Part shown: positions 1 to 6,253 of the stretch, piece after piece
Position numbering within the stretch: the first letter of the stretch is position 1
How the letters are laid out: each line of letters starts with the position of its first letter
Origin: Syntrophomonadaceae bacterium
Lineage (GTDB): Bacteria > Bacillota > Dethiobacteria > PWVN01
Assembly: GCA_007136165.1 (NCBI GenBank)
Contig: SLHK01000184.1
Coordinates: forward strand, 1 to 12,120
DNA length: 12,120 bases
Reading direction: 5' to 3'
Made by a program: the position numbers and the translations under genes
Notes under the pieces: generated by a model
The model's input: the letters and a program-made list of their open reading frames with translations, nothing else
Told to the model about the DNA's origin: nothing
Database searches by the model: none

Positions 1-937
1 ACAGGGCCTTGGGGTCAATGACATTGCCCTTGGACTTGGACATCTTCCCTTCCTCCAGGAGGAGCCACCCGTGACCGAAAACCTGCTTCGGCAGGGGGAC
101 TCCCAAAGCCATAAGGAAAATGGGCCAGTAGATGGTATGGAAGCGTACTATATCCTTGCCGATAAGCTGCACATCGGCAGGCCAGTAGCGCTGGTATTTC
201 TCCTGGTCCTCCGATAAGTAACCCAGGGCGGTTATGTAGTTGCTCAGGGCATCCAGCCATACGTAGATGACATGTTTTTCATCGAAGGGCACGGGAATGC
301 CCCAGTTGAAGGTAGTCCTGGAAACACAGAGGTCTTCCAGTCCCGGCTTAATAAAATTATTGATCATTTCATGTTTCCGGGAAGCAGGCTGGATGAAATC
401 CGGATTACTTTCGATATGCTCCCGGAGGCGGTCCGCATATTTGGACATACGGAAGAAGTAACTCTCCTCCGAGACCAGTTCCACGGGCCTGCCGCAGTCG
501 GGGCATTTCTGCCCTTCCGCCTGGCGCTCCGTCCAGAAGGCTTCGCAGGGGGTGCAGTACCAACCCTCGTATTTGCCCTTGTAGACATCTCCCTGGTCAT
601 AAAACTTTTGAAATATAGCCTGAACAATTTTTTTGTGCCGGTCCTCCGAGGTGCGGATAAAATCATCGTGGGATATGTCCAGAACTTCCCACAGATCCTT
701 GATCCATTCCACAATCCCGTCCACGAATTCCCGGGGAGGCAGCCCCGCTTCCTGGGCCCGGCGCTCAATCTTCTGCCCGTGTTCGTCGGTACCCGTGAGG
801 AACCAGACATCATAACCCGTCAAACGCTTGAAGCGGGCCATGGCATCCGCCGCCACCGTGGTGTAGGAGTTTCCGATATGCAGTTTGTTGCTGGGGTAAT
901 AAATGGGGGTGGTGATGTAAAAAGATTTTTTGGACAT
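1..937 (-). CDS. metG: Methionyl-tRNA synthetase, N-terminal 312 residues (3' end outside window)
   Basis: This cytoplasmic class I aminoacyl-tRNA synthetase charges tRNA-Met with methionine. The ATG at 937 is preceded by a good AGGAGG-like site. The protein opens with the MetRS signature ITTPIYYPSNKLHIG (residues 8-22), where HIGN stands for the HIGH motif. TGTDEHGQKI follows at about 48-57. A single zinc-knuckle pair, CTPC (128-131) and CPDC (145-148), lies in the connective insertion, so this is the zinc-containing MetRS form with one knuckle rather than the zinc-free form. The KMSKS loop is at residues 298-302 (positions 32-46), just before the window edge. The anticodon-binding domain and any C-terminal tRNA-binding domain lie outside. 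The gene is divergent from abrB, as metS is in Bacillus subtilis. The family assignment is very secure; only the C-terminal architecture is unknown. Confidence 0.97.
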   Translation of the reverse strand, partial: MSKKSFYITTPIYYPSNKLHIGNSYTTVAADAMARFKRLTGYDVWFLTGTDEHGQKIERRAQEAGLPPREFVDGIVEWIKDLWEVLDISHDDFIRTSEDRHKKIVQAIFQKFYDQGDVYKGKYEGWYCTPCEAFWTERQAEGQKCPDCGRPVELVSEESYFFRMSKYADRLREHIESNPDFIQPASRKHEMINNFIKPGLEDLCVSRTTFNWGIPVPFDEKHVIYVWLDALSNYITALGYLSEDQEKYQRYWPADVQLIGKDIVRFHTIYWPIFLMALGVPLPKQVFGHGWLLLEEGKMSKSKGNVIDPKAL

Positions 938-978
938 GGTAAAGGCCTCCTTCATGACTAAAACAAACCCTTGCTCAT

Positions 979-1008
979 ATTCTTACCTAAAAAGAAATTT
1001 TTTGTCAA
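979..1008 (-). promoter_or_regulatory. Possible sigma-A promoter for metG
   Basis: On the minus strand a perfect TTGACA (1008-1003) is followed after 18 bases by AAGAAT (984-979), which matches 4 of 6 bases of the -10 consensus. A 17-base spacing gives the weaker TAAGAA. Transcription would start about 35 bases before the metG ATG, leaving a short leader. The -35 is strong and the -10 is weak, so this is a tentative call. Confidence 0.4.
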
Positions 1009-1060
1009 GTTTTTACCGCAAAAGGCATTGAAAAAATTTACTTTTTTGCTAAAAAAATTA

Positions 1061-1089
1061 TTGATATATTTTGGTAATGCTGGTATACT
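1061..1089 (+). promoter_or_regulatory. Sigma-A type promoter of abrB
   Basis: TTGATA (1061-1066) and TATACT (1084-1089) are separated by exactly 17 bases, and TGG directly before the -10 gives it an extended -10 element. The predicted start is near 1096, about 50 bases before the abrB ATG. The surroundings are very AT-rich with A and T runs, unlike the GC-rich genes on each side. Such DNA suits AbrB binding, and B. subtilis abrB is autorepressed; autoregulation here is inference. Confidence 0.75.
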
Positions 1090-1105
1090 TAAGATATTAA
1101 AAATT

Positions 1106-1112
1106 TGTCGAA
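1106..1112 (+). promoter_or_regulatory. Putative Spo0A (0A) box in the abrB leader
   Basis: TGTCGAA is a perfect match to the core Spo0A-binding box. It lies about 10-16 bases downstream of the predicted abrB transcription start. In B. subtilis, phosphorylated Spo0A represses abrB by binding 0A boxes just downstream of its promoter, so both the site and its placement fit. A second box in helical phase is only weakly suggested (TGTATGT at 1116-1122, 3 of 7). Binding itself is inferred. Confidence 0.6.
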
Positions 1113-1144
1113 AGCTGTATGTACAGAAAAGGAGGAAGAGCTTT

Positions 1145-1390
1145 ATGATGAAATCAACAGGAATAGTCAGGAAAGTGGACGAGTTGGGCCGGGTGGTAAT
1201 CCCCATCGAACTCAGGCGTACCCTCAACATCGATGTCAAGGATGCTCTGGAAATTTATGTTGACGGCGAGAAAATAATTTTGAAGAAATATGAACCCGCG
1301 TGTATTTTCTGCGGCAATGCCGACCAGGTAAAACATTACAAAAGCCGGATCGTCTGCGAAGAGTGCATTGAAGATATGGGAACATCCTAA
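1145..1390 (+). CDS. abrB: AbrB-family transition-state regulator with C-terminal Cys4 zinc-ribbon-like tail
   Basis: This is a small DNA-binding regulator of 81 residues. Residues about 3-48 are nearly identical to the swapped-hairpin AbrB DNA-binding domain of B. subtilis AbrB (KSTGIVRKVDELGRVVIP, then the RRTL, DALEIYVDGEKIILKKY segment). The C-terminal part differs: it carries CIFC (53-56) and CEEC (71-74), a likely zinc-binding ribbon, in place of the Bacillus multimerisation domain. As far as I recall, this form is common in clostridial AbrB proteins. The start at 1145 has an AGGAGG at 1130-1135, nine bases upstream; the ATG at 1148 is an alternative. The gene has its own promoter, a likely Spo0A box and a terminator, and lies opposite in strand to rsmI and metG as in B. 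subtilis. The probable role is repressing post-exponential or sporulation genes during growth. Confidence 0.93.
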   Translation: MMKSTGIVRKVDELGRVVIPIELRRTLNIDVKDALEIYVDGEKIILKKYEPACIFCGNADQVKHYKSRIVCEECIEDMGTS

Positions 1391-1449
1391 GCTTTATAAA
1401 TTAGACCCGTACCGGGTATCACTTCTAAAAAAACGGGGTTTGGTCCTCC

Positions 1450-1485
1450 AGCAGCACGCTTACTGCGCGTGCTGTTATTTTTGCC
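1450..1485 (+). terminator. Rho-independent terminator of abrB
   Basis: CAGCACGC (1452-1459) pairs with GCGTGCTG (1467-1474) across a 7-base loop. The stem can be extended by a G-U and an A-U pair, and it is followed by TTATTTTTG. The T-rich tail is on the plus strand, so the hairpin ends abrB transcription. The stop codon of the convergent rsmI (1475-1477) sits at its 3' edge. No comparable T tract follows the hairpin in the minus direction. Confidence 0.75.
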
Positions 1486-2335
1486 CTTTTGACGGCACCC
1501 CGTGGCAGCGCCGGTAAACCTCTCTTTTGGGCAGGCCCCGGCGGCGGGCCACCTTGAAAATGGCCTCTTTTTTGCTGACGCCCCCACCCATAAGGATTTT
1601 TACCTCCTCCTCCGGTTCCAGCATCTCCTGCGCCTCCTGCTTCCCAACGTCTTTTTCTTTTGCCGAAAGCACCAGAACAAACTCTCCCCGGACTTCCCGG
1701 GAACGGAAGTAATCCAGATGGTCCTGAAGACTGCCCCGACGCACTTCGGCAAATTTCTTCGTAAGCTCCCGGCAAACGGCCCCCTCCAGAAATCCCTGTT
1801 CCCACAGGTCTTCAAGAGTCCTGATGAGGCGGTGGGGAGCTTCATACAGGACCAGGGTTTCTTCAATCCCGGCAATCTTTTCCAGGGCCTCCCTCCTCTG
1901 CTTCCCTTTGGGGGGGAGAAAGCCCAAAAAAACAAAGGGCACAGGAGGGTATCCCGAAGACAATAGGCCGGTCAACAGGGCCGAGGGGCCGGGCAAAACT
2001 TCCACGGATAAGCCCCTCTCCAGGGCTGCCTGGACCAGCTCAATTCCGGGGTCGGATATTCCCGGCATACCGGCATCGGAAACCAGGGCCACATCATCTC
2101 CCTGCGTCAACTTATCAAGCAAAAAACCTTCCTGTTTCTTCCGGTTGTGCTCCCGGTAGCTGACCAGGGGTGTCTTGATATTGTAATGGCTGAGCAGCTT
2201 GCGGGTGCGGCGGGTATCTTCGGCAGCAATGAGGGAAGCCTGCTCCAAAGTCCTGAGGACCCTTAAGGTTATATCCTCCAGATTGCCTATGGGTGTAGGG
2301 CACAGGAAAAGGCACCCCTTTTTATCCTCTACCAT
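1475..2335 (-). CDS. rsmI: 16S rRNA (cytidine-1402-2'-O)-methyltransferase RsmI
   Basis: RsmI (YraL/YabC) uses S-adenosylmethionine to 2'-O-methylate C1402 of 16S rRNA at the ribosomal P site. The protein has the tetrapyrrole-methylase fold. Visible motifs are the N-terminal PTPIGNLEDITLRVL (13-27), then AAEDTRRTRKLL and the SAM-binding SDAGMPGISDPG segment. The C-terminal part (EEEVKILMGGGVSKKEAIFKVA) is typical of full-length RsmI. Starting at the ATG at 2335 gives 286 residues, the usual family length. The frame stays open to a TTG at 2404, but those extra 23 residues are not family-like. The site before 2335 (GGTGG) is only moderate. The gene is convergent with abrB and divergent from the Mur-ligase-like gene. 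Function is secure, the start less so. Confidence 0.95.
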   Translation of the reverse strand: MVEDKKGCLFLCPTPIGNLEDITLRVLRTLEQASLIAAEDTRRTRKLLSHYNIKTPLVSYREHNRKKQEGFLLDKLTQGDDVALVSDAGMPGISDPGIELVQAALERGLSVEVLPGPSALLTGLLSSGYPPVPFVFLGFLPPKGKQRREALEKIAGIEETLVLYEAPHRLIRTLEDLWEQGFLEGAVCRELTKKFAEVRRGSLQDHLDYFRSREVRGEFVLVLSAKEKDVGKQEAQEMLEPEEEVKILMGGGVSKKEAIFKVARRRGLPKREVYRRCHGVPSKGQK

Positions 2336-2478
2336 CTTTACCACCAGCCCCCATACATAAAAATCTCTCGATACTAAAAAATAAAGATACCTGCCTGGAG
2401 ACAAGGCCTGCAGTACTTAAGGCTTCCCGGGAAGGTGCCGTTCCATGCAGTAGAGATGCAGCAAAAATACCGTCCTTT

Positions 2479-2484
2479 AGGAGG
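2479..2484 (+). promoter_or_regulatory. Ribosome binding site that fixes the Mur-ligase-like start
   Basis: AGGAGGTG begins at 2479 and is a perfect match to the 16S rRNA anti-Shine-Dalgarno region. It lies seven bases before the GTG at 2492. The upstream in-frame starts (GTG 2435, ATG 2456) have no comparable site, so 2492 is the likely start. Confidence 0.75.
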
Positions 2485-2491
2485 TGTTCCC

Positions 2492-3712
2492 GTGGTACAG
2501 GAGAGAAAAAAGCACCCCATGGTTGCTGTGGCCGGCACCTATGGCAAAAGTATGAGCGGTTTCCTTCTGCAGCATATCTTACAGAGGCCCGGGTACCCGG
2601 GGGAAGGAGGTTTTATTGAAAGCCTGTCCGCCAGAAAAATCTTGTCCCGCACTCTTTCCTGCAAAGCAGCCGGGTGGCTGGGATTGGAAGTCTCCGTTCA
2701 GAGCCTCAATAAGGGCCTTTACCGGAACCTGCCCTTCGACCTGGGTATCCTCACCAACCTTTATCCTCCAGCCCGGGACCAGGTCCCGTGGGCCCGGTAT
2801 GTAACTCTGCACCGGAATTTTTTTGCTGCCGTGCCGCAAAGGGGAGTCAGCGTAATAAACGCCGATGACCCGCAGGCCCTGGAAATAATGGATGTGGCCG
2901 GCGGCAAACCCGTTACCTATGCCCTTAACTACTCCAGGGCCATGGTGACGGCAAAAAATTACAAGCCCCTGCCCATGGGGTCCTCCTTCGAAGCAGTAGT
3001 CAGGGGCGAACTGCCCCGCCTGGGCTCCTGGCATGGAGACATTTCTTCTTTCCCCCTGCGCCTGATGCTGCCGGGGGAGATAGGGGTTTACACCGCCCTG
3101 GCGGCCGTCACCGCCGCCCTGGTGTTGGGGGTAAGGGAAGAAGTCATTTCCCAGAGAGTAAAAACTTTTTCCGGGATTAAAAGACGTCTGGAGCTTTTCC
3201 CCGCCGGGGATATTTTCCTGCTGGATGATACGGCCCCCTGTTCCCTGGCCCTGCAATTTGTCTTCAACAGCCTTACCCCTTTACGCTTTCAAAGGGTCTT
3301 TCTGGTTCTGGGCATGGAAAAAGGCACCACGGATAAGCTGGCAAATATAGCCCTGGAGCTGCGGGCCCAGGAGGACAAGCATCCCCTGGCAGAAATTTTC
3401 CTGACCCCCTGCAGCGAATACCTGCCCCCGGCCATGAAAGCCTCCCAGGCGGAAAAAAAAGCCTTCCTTAATGCCTGGCAGGAAGCCGGGGGCCGGGCCC
3501 CTGTTGCCGTATTTGACAGCCTGGTATCGGCCCTGCAGGAACTGTCTCTTTCATTGAAAGATGGAGACCTGGTCCTGCTTCTGGGGGGTAGGGGTATGAA
3601 TGACGCCCGCCGGCTCATGTCCCTGCACATCAGGGAAGAGGGCGGCAGCCCCGCCTTTCCGGGCCAGGCGGAAAGCACCGCCGAATACCTCGGCCTTTTA
3701 AATCCCTCTTGA
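2492..3712 (+). CDS. Divergent Mur-ligase-like (MurE-related) protein lacking the N-terminal domain
   Basis: This 406-residue protein has the order of Mur ligase central and C-terminal domains: P-loop GTYGKS (15-20; usual GTNGKT), LEVSVQSL (like EVSSHAL of MurE), GILTNLYP (85-92), VINADDP (121-127), then GIKRRLELF and LLDDTAPCSLAL (like GRME and the DYAHTPDSL region) and LGGRGMNDAR near the end. It starts only 14 residues before the P-loop, so the UDP-substrate-binding N-terminal domain of MurE is absent, as in CapB- or MurT-like enzymes. The position of the carbamylated lysine appears to be His107 (YVTLH for Y..AK). The MurE amino-acid-binding DNPR is not present; TPCSEY occupies the equivalent place. 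It is probably an ATP-dependent amide ligase with an unusual substrate, or a catalytically weakened homologue; I do not know the substrate. It is divergent from rsmI and abuts ricT tail to tail. Confidence 0.8.
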   Translation: MVQERKKHPMVAVAGTYGKSMSGFLLQHILQRPGYPGEGGFIESLSARKILSRTLSCKAAGWLGLEVSVQSLNKGLYRNLPFDLGILTNLYPPARDQVPWARYVTLHRNFFAAVPQRGVSVINADDPQALEIMDVAGGKPVTYALNYSRAMVTAKNYKPLPMGSSFEAVVRGELPRLGSWHGDISSFPLRLMLPGEIGVYTALAAVTAALVLGVREEVISQRVKTFSGIKRRLELFPAGDIFLLDDTAPCSLALQFVFNSLTPLRFQRVFLVLGMEKGTTDKLANIALELRAQEDKHPLAEIFLTPCSEYLPPAMKASQAEKKAFLNAWQEAGGRAPVAVFDSLVSALQELSLSLKDGDLVLLLGGRGMNDARRLMSLHIREEGGSPAFPGQAESTAEYLGLLNPS

Positions 3713-4516
3713 TTATTCCACTCTCCGGACTTCCTGCAGGGGGTATTCAAAGTGTTTTTCCGTTTCATCGATCTGCACATTAACCGTCTTTTTTACCACA
3801 TTCAGGTGGAGGACCTTCCCAGTCCCCTCCGGGGTAATGACGGAGTCCCCAACCTTGGGAAAGTCGTTCCTGGCATCTTCATAGGTATCCGTCTCGTACC
3901 GCAGGCAGCACATGAGGCGGCCGCAGATACCGGATATCTTGGTGGGATTTAGGGAAAGGTTCTGGTCCTTGGCCATCCTGATGGATACGGGCTCAAAATC
4001 TCCCAAAAAAGTACAGCAGCACAGTTCCCTGCCGCAGGTCCCCAGCCCGCCGATCATCTTGGCCTCATCCCGCACACCGATCTGCCGGAGCTCAATCCGG
4101 GTGCGGAAGACAGCCGCCAGGTCCTTCACCAGTTCACGAAAGTCTACCCGGCCGTCGGCGGTGAAATAAAAAATAATTTTGCTGCGGTCAAAGGTATACT
4201 CCACATCCACCAGTTTCATATCCAGCTTATGCTTGATAATTTTCTCCTGGCCGATACGAAAGGCTTCTTCCTCTTTACGGCGGTTCTCCAGCACCTTTTG
4301 GCAGTCCTCCTCCGCTGCTATGCGAACCACTGCCTTCAAAGGCAGGACCAGGTCCCCTTCCGGGACCTCCTTCACCTCCGTTACCACTTCGCCGAATTCC
4401 TGACCGCGGGATGTTTCCACAATTACTGTACTCCCGGACACCAGGGGCAAGGAGCCCGGATCAAAATAATAAATTTTACCTGCTTTTTTAAAACGTACAC
4501 CAACAACCCTGCTCAA
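3713..4516 (-). CDS. ricT: RicT/YaaT, PSP1-domain protein with conserved cysteines
   Basis: The 267-residue protein matches B. subtilis YaaT (RicT), a partner of YmcA (RicF) and YlbF (RicA) in an iron-sulfur-containing complex that affects mRNA processing by RNase Y, biofilm formation, competence and the Spo0A phosphorelay. Visible marks are the N-terminal VVGVRFKKAGKIYYFDPG and the cysteine-rich GTCGRELCCCTFL (about 160-172) and KISGICGRLMCCLRYE (about 193-208). A tail, VGDSVITPEGTGKVLHL, also fits. The start is a TTG at 4516 with AGGAGG ten bases upstream, two bases after the holB stop, so it is probably translationally coupled to holB. In B. subtilis yaaT likewise follows holB. RicA and RicF are not encoded in this window. 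Confidence 0.93.
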   Translation of the reverse strand: MSRVVGVRFKKAGKIYYFDPGSLPLVSGSTVIVETSRGQEFGEVVTEVKEVPEGDLVLPLKAVVRIAAEEDCQKVLENRRKEEEAFRIGQEKIIKHKLDMKLVDVEYTFDRSKIIFYFTADGRVDFRELVKDLAAVFRTRIELRQIGVRDEAKMIGGLGTCGRELCCCTFLGDFEPVSIRMAKDQNLSLNPTKISGICGRLMCCLRYETDTYEDARNDFPKVGDSVITPEGTGKVLHLNVVKKTVNVQIDETEKHFEYPLQEVRRVE

Positions 4517-4518
4517 CT

Positions 4519-5499
4519 TCAGATTACCTCCTTCAACTCCAGAAGCATAACTCCCAGGACCAATTTCTGGTTGACCGGAACGGCAAGCTCATTCCTGGCA
4601 GCCAGGACGGATTTAATCACCTGCAGAAGAACCCTGTCAGGTATATGGGTGAACTTTTGCAGAGAAGTTTCAAAATCTGCGTAATAGAGCCTTCCCACAG
4701 CGTGAGGCCTTTTGTAAAGGAGTATATCCCGTAAATAAAGAAGCGTCAAATCGAGAAAAAGCCCGGGGTCTTTAAGCCCCGCCAGAGTCTCCGCCAGGGG
4801 GAAAGCCTCTTCTGCCTTGATATCCGCCAGGTCCTGCAAAAAAGCCGCAGCCTTCTCCCTCAGGGCGGCAAATTCTTTGTCCTGGTAAAGCAAAAGGGCC
4901 TTGCCCACGCAACCCTGGGCCAGGGAAGCATAAGTCCTGGCTTCCCCCGGCAGCATATCCCCTGTCTTTTCCAGCAGGTAAGAAGCTATCTCTTCCTCCG
5001 GCACCGGCCGGAAGGGAAGGGCCTGGCACCGGGACAGGATGGTGGGCAGCAGCTGCTGCGGGCGGCTTGACAACAAGATAAAAAGCAGATAGGAAGGCGG
5101 CTCCTCCAGGATTTTCAAGAGGCTGTTGGCCGCCGGTGCCGTCATGTCCTCGGCACCGTCAATGATGTATACCTTTTTTCGGCCTTCGTAGGGAGGTAAG
5201 GCCGCCCCCTGCCGCAGGGATCTGGCCTGTTCCATCTTAATATGGGCGCCATCCCGGGCAATTATACGCACATCGGGGTGGTTCATCCCGGCGGCCTTGC
5301 GGCAGGAAAGGCAGGTGCCGCAGGGTACCTGTCCCCGGCTCCCGCAGTTTACGGCCTGGGCCAACAGCAGGGCCAGGGTGCCTTTACCGCTCCCCCCGGG
5401 CCCTGAGAAGAGCAGGCCGTGGCTCAACCTCCCCGAGGAAATCCCCTTTTCAAGAAACCTGATAATATGAGCCTGTCCGACAAAATCGCTAAAAGGCAT
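4519..5499 (-). CDS. holB: DNA polymerase III subunit delta'
   Basis: Delta' is part of the clamp-loader complex that places the beta sliding clamp on DNA at the replication fork. The 326-residue protein has an AAA+ domain. A P-loop-like GPGGSGKG is at 33-40. A zinc module is formed by C52, C60, C63 and C66, the spacing usual for delta' and DnaX. VYIIDGAEDMT (110-120, Walker-B region) and NSLLKILEEPP (125-135) follow, and the SRC motif is at 156-158. The C-terminal third is the variable collar region. The ATG at 5499 has AAAGGAG eight bases upstream. The gene starts 18 bases after tmk and ends two bases before ricT, as part of one minus-strand run. B. subtilis has yaaQ and yaaR between tmk and holB; here they are absent. 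Confidence 0.94.
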   Translation of the reverse strand: MPFSDFVGQAHIIRFLEKGISSGRLSHGLLFSGPGGSGKGTLALLLAQAVNCGSRGQVPCGTCLSCRKAAGMNHPDVRIIARDGAHIKMEQARSLRQGAALPPYEGRKKVYIIDGAEDMTAPAANSLLKILEEPPSYLLFILLSSRPQQLLPTILSRCQALPFRPVPEEEIASYLLEKTGDMLPGEARTYASLAQGCVGKALLLYQDKEFAALREKAAAFLQDLADIKAEEAFPLAETLAGLKDPGLFLDLTLLYLRDILLYKRPHAVGRLYYADFETSLQKFTHIPDRVLLQVIKSVLAARNELAVPVNQKLVLGVMLLELKEVI

Positions 5500-5517
5500 G
5501 CTTGACTCTCCTTTACC

Positions 5518-6183
5518 CTACAGGAGGCTCCTGACAAAAGCATAAATCTCCTGGTGAATATCCGAAACCTCCCTGAGGGACCCTTCCCGGCAGCAGTCTA
5601 TGGTATGCCAGCCGTAAGCTGCCGCCAGCCGGCAGGCATTTTGGTAGGACGATATGAGAAATTCTTCATGCTCTTCGTGAATATCCCGCCCCTCCCTGCC
5701 CGTTCCCCTGCCCCGCAGCAGTTTAAGGGCAACCTCCGGGGGCATGTTTAAAAAAATAACGGCATCGGGCCTGGGGAGTTGGAATCTTGTGAATTCCAGG
5801 TCCCACAACCAGCGGAGAAACTTGTCCCGTTCCCCGGCATGAGGGATTTTGGCAGCCTGGTGCACCATATTGGACGTGGTATACCGGTCGGCCACCACGA
5901 TGCCTCCCTCCCGGTAAAAATCGCCCCACCTTTTCTTGTAGGAGGCATACCGGTCTACGGCATAGAAGGTGGAAGCCACATAGGGGTTTACATCCCCGGG
6001 GCTGCTGCCGAACTCCCCCTGCAGGTACATCTTGATGAGGGCCGAAGCCTGGCTTTGATAGTCGGGAAAGGATATTTTCATGGCTGTAAACCCTTCGGCT
6101 TTTAGCCTGTCGGCCAGCTTTTTCGCCTGGGTGGCCTTCCCGCTGCCATCTCCTGCCTCGATGATAATGAGCTTGCCCCTCAA
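5518..6183 (-). CDS. tmk: Thymidylate (dTMP) kinase-like nucleotide kinase
   Basis: This enzyme would phosphorylate dTMP to dTDP for DNA synthesis. With the TTG start at 6183 it has 221 residues and begins MRGKLIIIEAGDGSGKATQ, with the P-loop at about 10-18. The catalytic region DRYTTSNMVHQ starts at 99 (DRY), and a LID-like RGTGREGRDIHEEHEEFL follows at about 157-174. The usual bacterial REPGGT motif is replaced by FPDYQSQASALIKMYLQGE (39-57), closer to eukaryotic TMPK. NPYVASTFYAVDRYASYK follows. The TTG has a perfect AGGAGG eight bases upstream. The GTG at 6231, which would add 16 non-conserved residues, has no properly spaced site. The position between the decarboxylase and holB genes matches tmk in B. 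subtilis. dTMP kinase is the most likely role; another deoxynucleotide substrate is possible. Confidence 0.88.
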   Translation of the reverse strand: MRGKLIIIEAGDGSGKATQAKKLADRLKAEGFTAMKISFPDYQSQASALIKMYLQGEFGSSPGDVNPYVASTFYAVDRYASYKKRWGDFYREGGIVVADRYTTSNMVHQAAKIPHAGERDKFLRWLWDLEFTRFQLPRPDAVIFLNMPPEVALKLLRGRGTGREGRDIHEEHEEFLISSYQNACRLAAAYGWHTIDCCREGSLREVSDIHQEIYAFVRSLL

Positions 6184-6191
6184 AATATCTC

Positions 6192-6197
6192 CCTCCT
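6192..6197 (-). promoter_or_regulatory. Ribosome binding site that fixes the tmk TTG start
   Basis: AGGAGG on the minus strand (6197-6192) lies eight bases before the TTG at 6183. Translation from there gives the family-typical N-terminus MRGKLIIIE. This supports the shorter protein over the GTG at 6231, whose only purine-rich stretch (AGGA) directly touches the start codon. Confidence 0.7.
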
Positions 6198-6253
6198 GCC
6201 CGGCCTTGTAACAAGCTTTTTCCAGCGTCACTCCTGCTAGAACTTATTTTATG

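Noticed and set aside
272..961. A 229-codon plus-strand frame opposite metG
   Set aside because: The minus strand encodes an unmistakable MetRS; the antisense frame is a shadow.
938..1010. T-box leader for metG
   Set aside because: The metG leader implied by the TTGACA element is only a few tens of bases long. It lacks the conserved T-box sequence and an antiterminator hairpin.
2336..2478. Promoters in the divergent rsmI / Mur-ligase region
   Set aside because: There are TTGTCT, TATTTT and TAGTAT-like strings on the minus strand, but none at a proper spacing, and no -35/-10 pair on the plus strand stood out.
2588..2601. 14-base perfect palindrome CCCGGGTACCCGGG
   Set aside because: It lies in frame within the Mur-ligase-like gene and can arise from GC-rich codons for Pro-Gly-Tyr-Pro-Gly. 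There is no T tract and no repeat of it elsewhere in the window.
2579..3256. A 225-codon minus-strand frame inside the Mur-ligase-like gene
   Set aside because: The plus-strand product has ordered Mur ligase motifs and a perfect ribosome binding site; the antisense product has neither.
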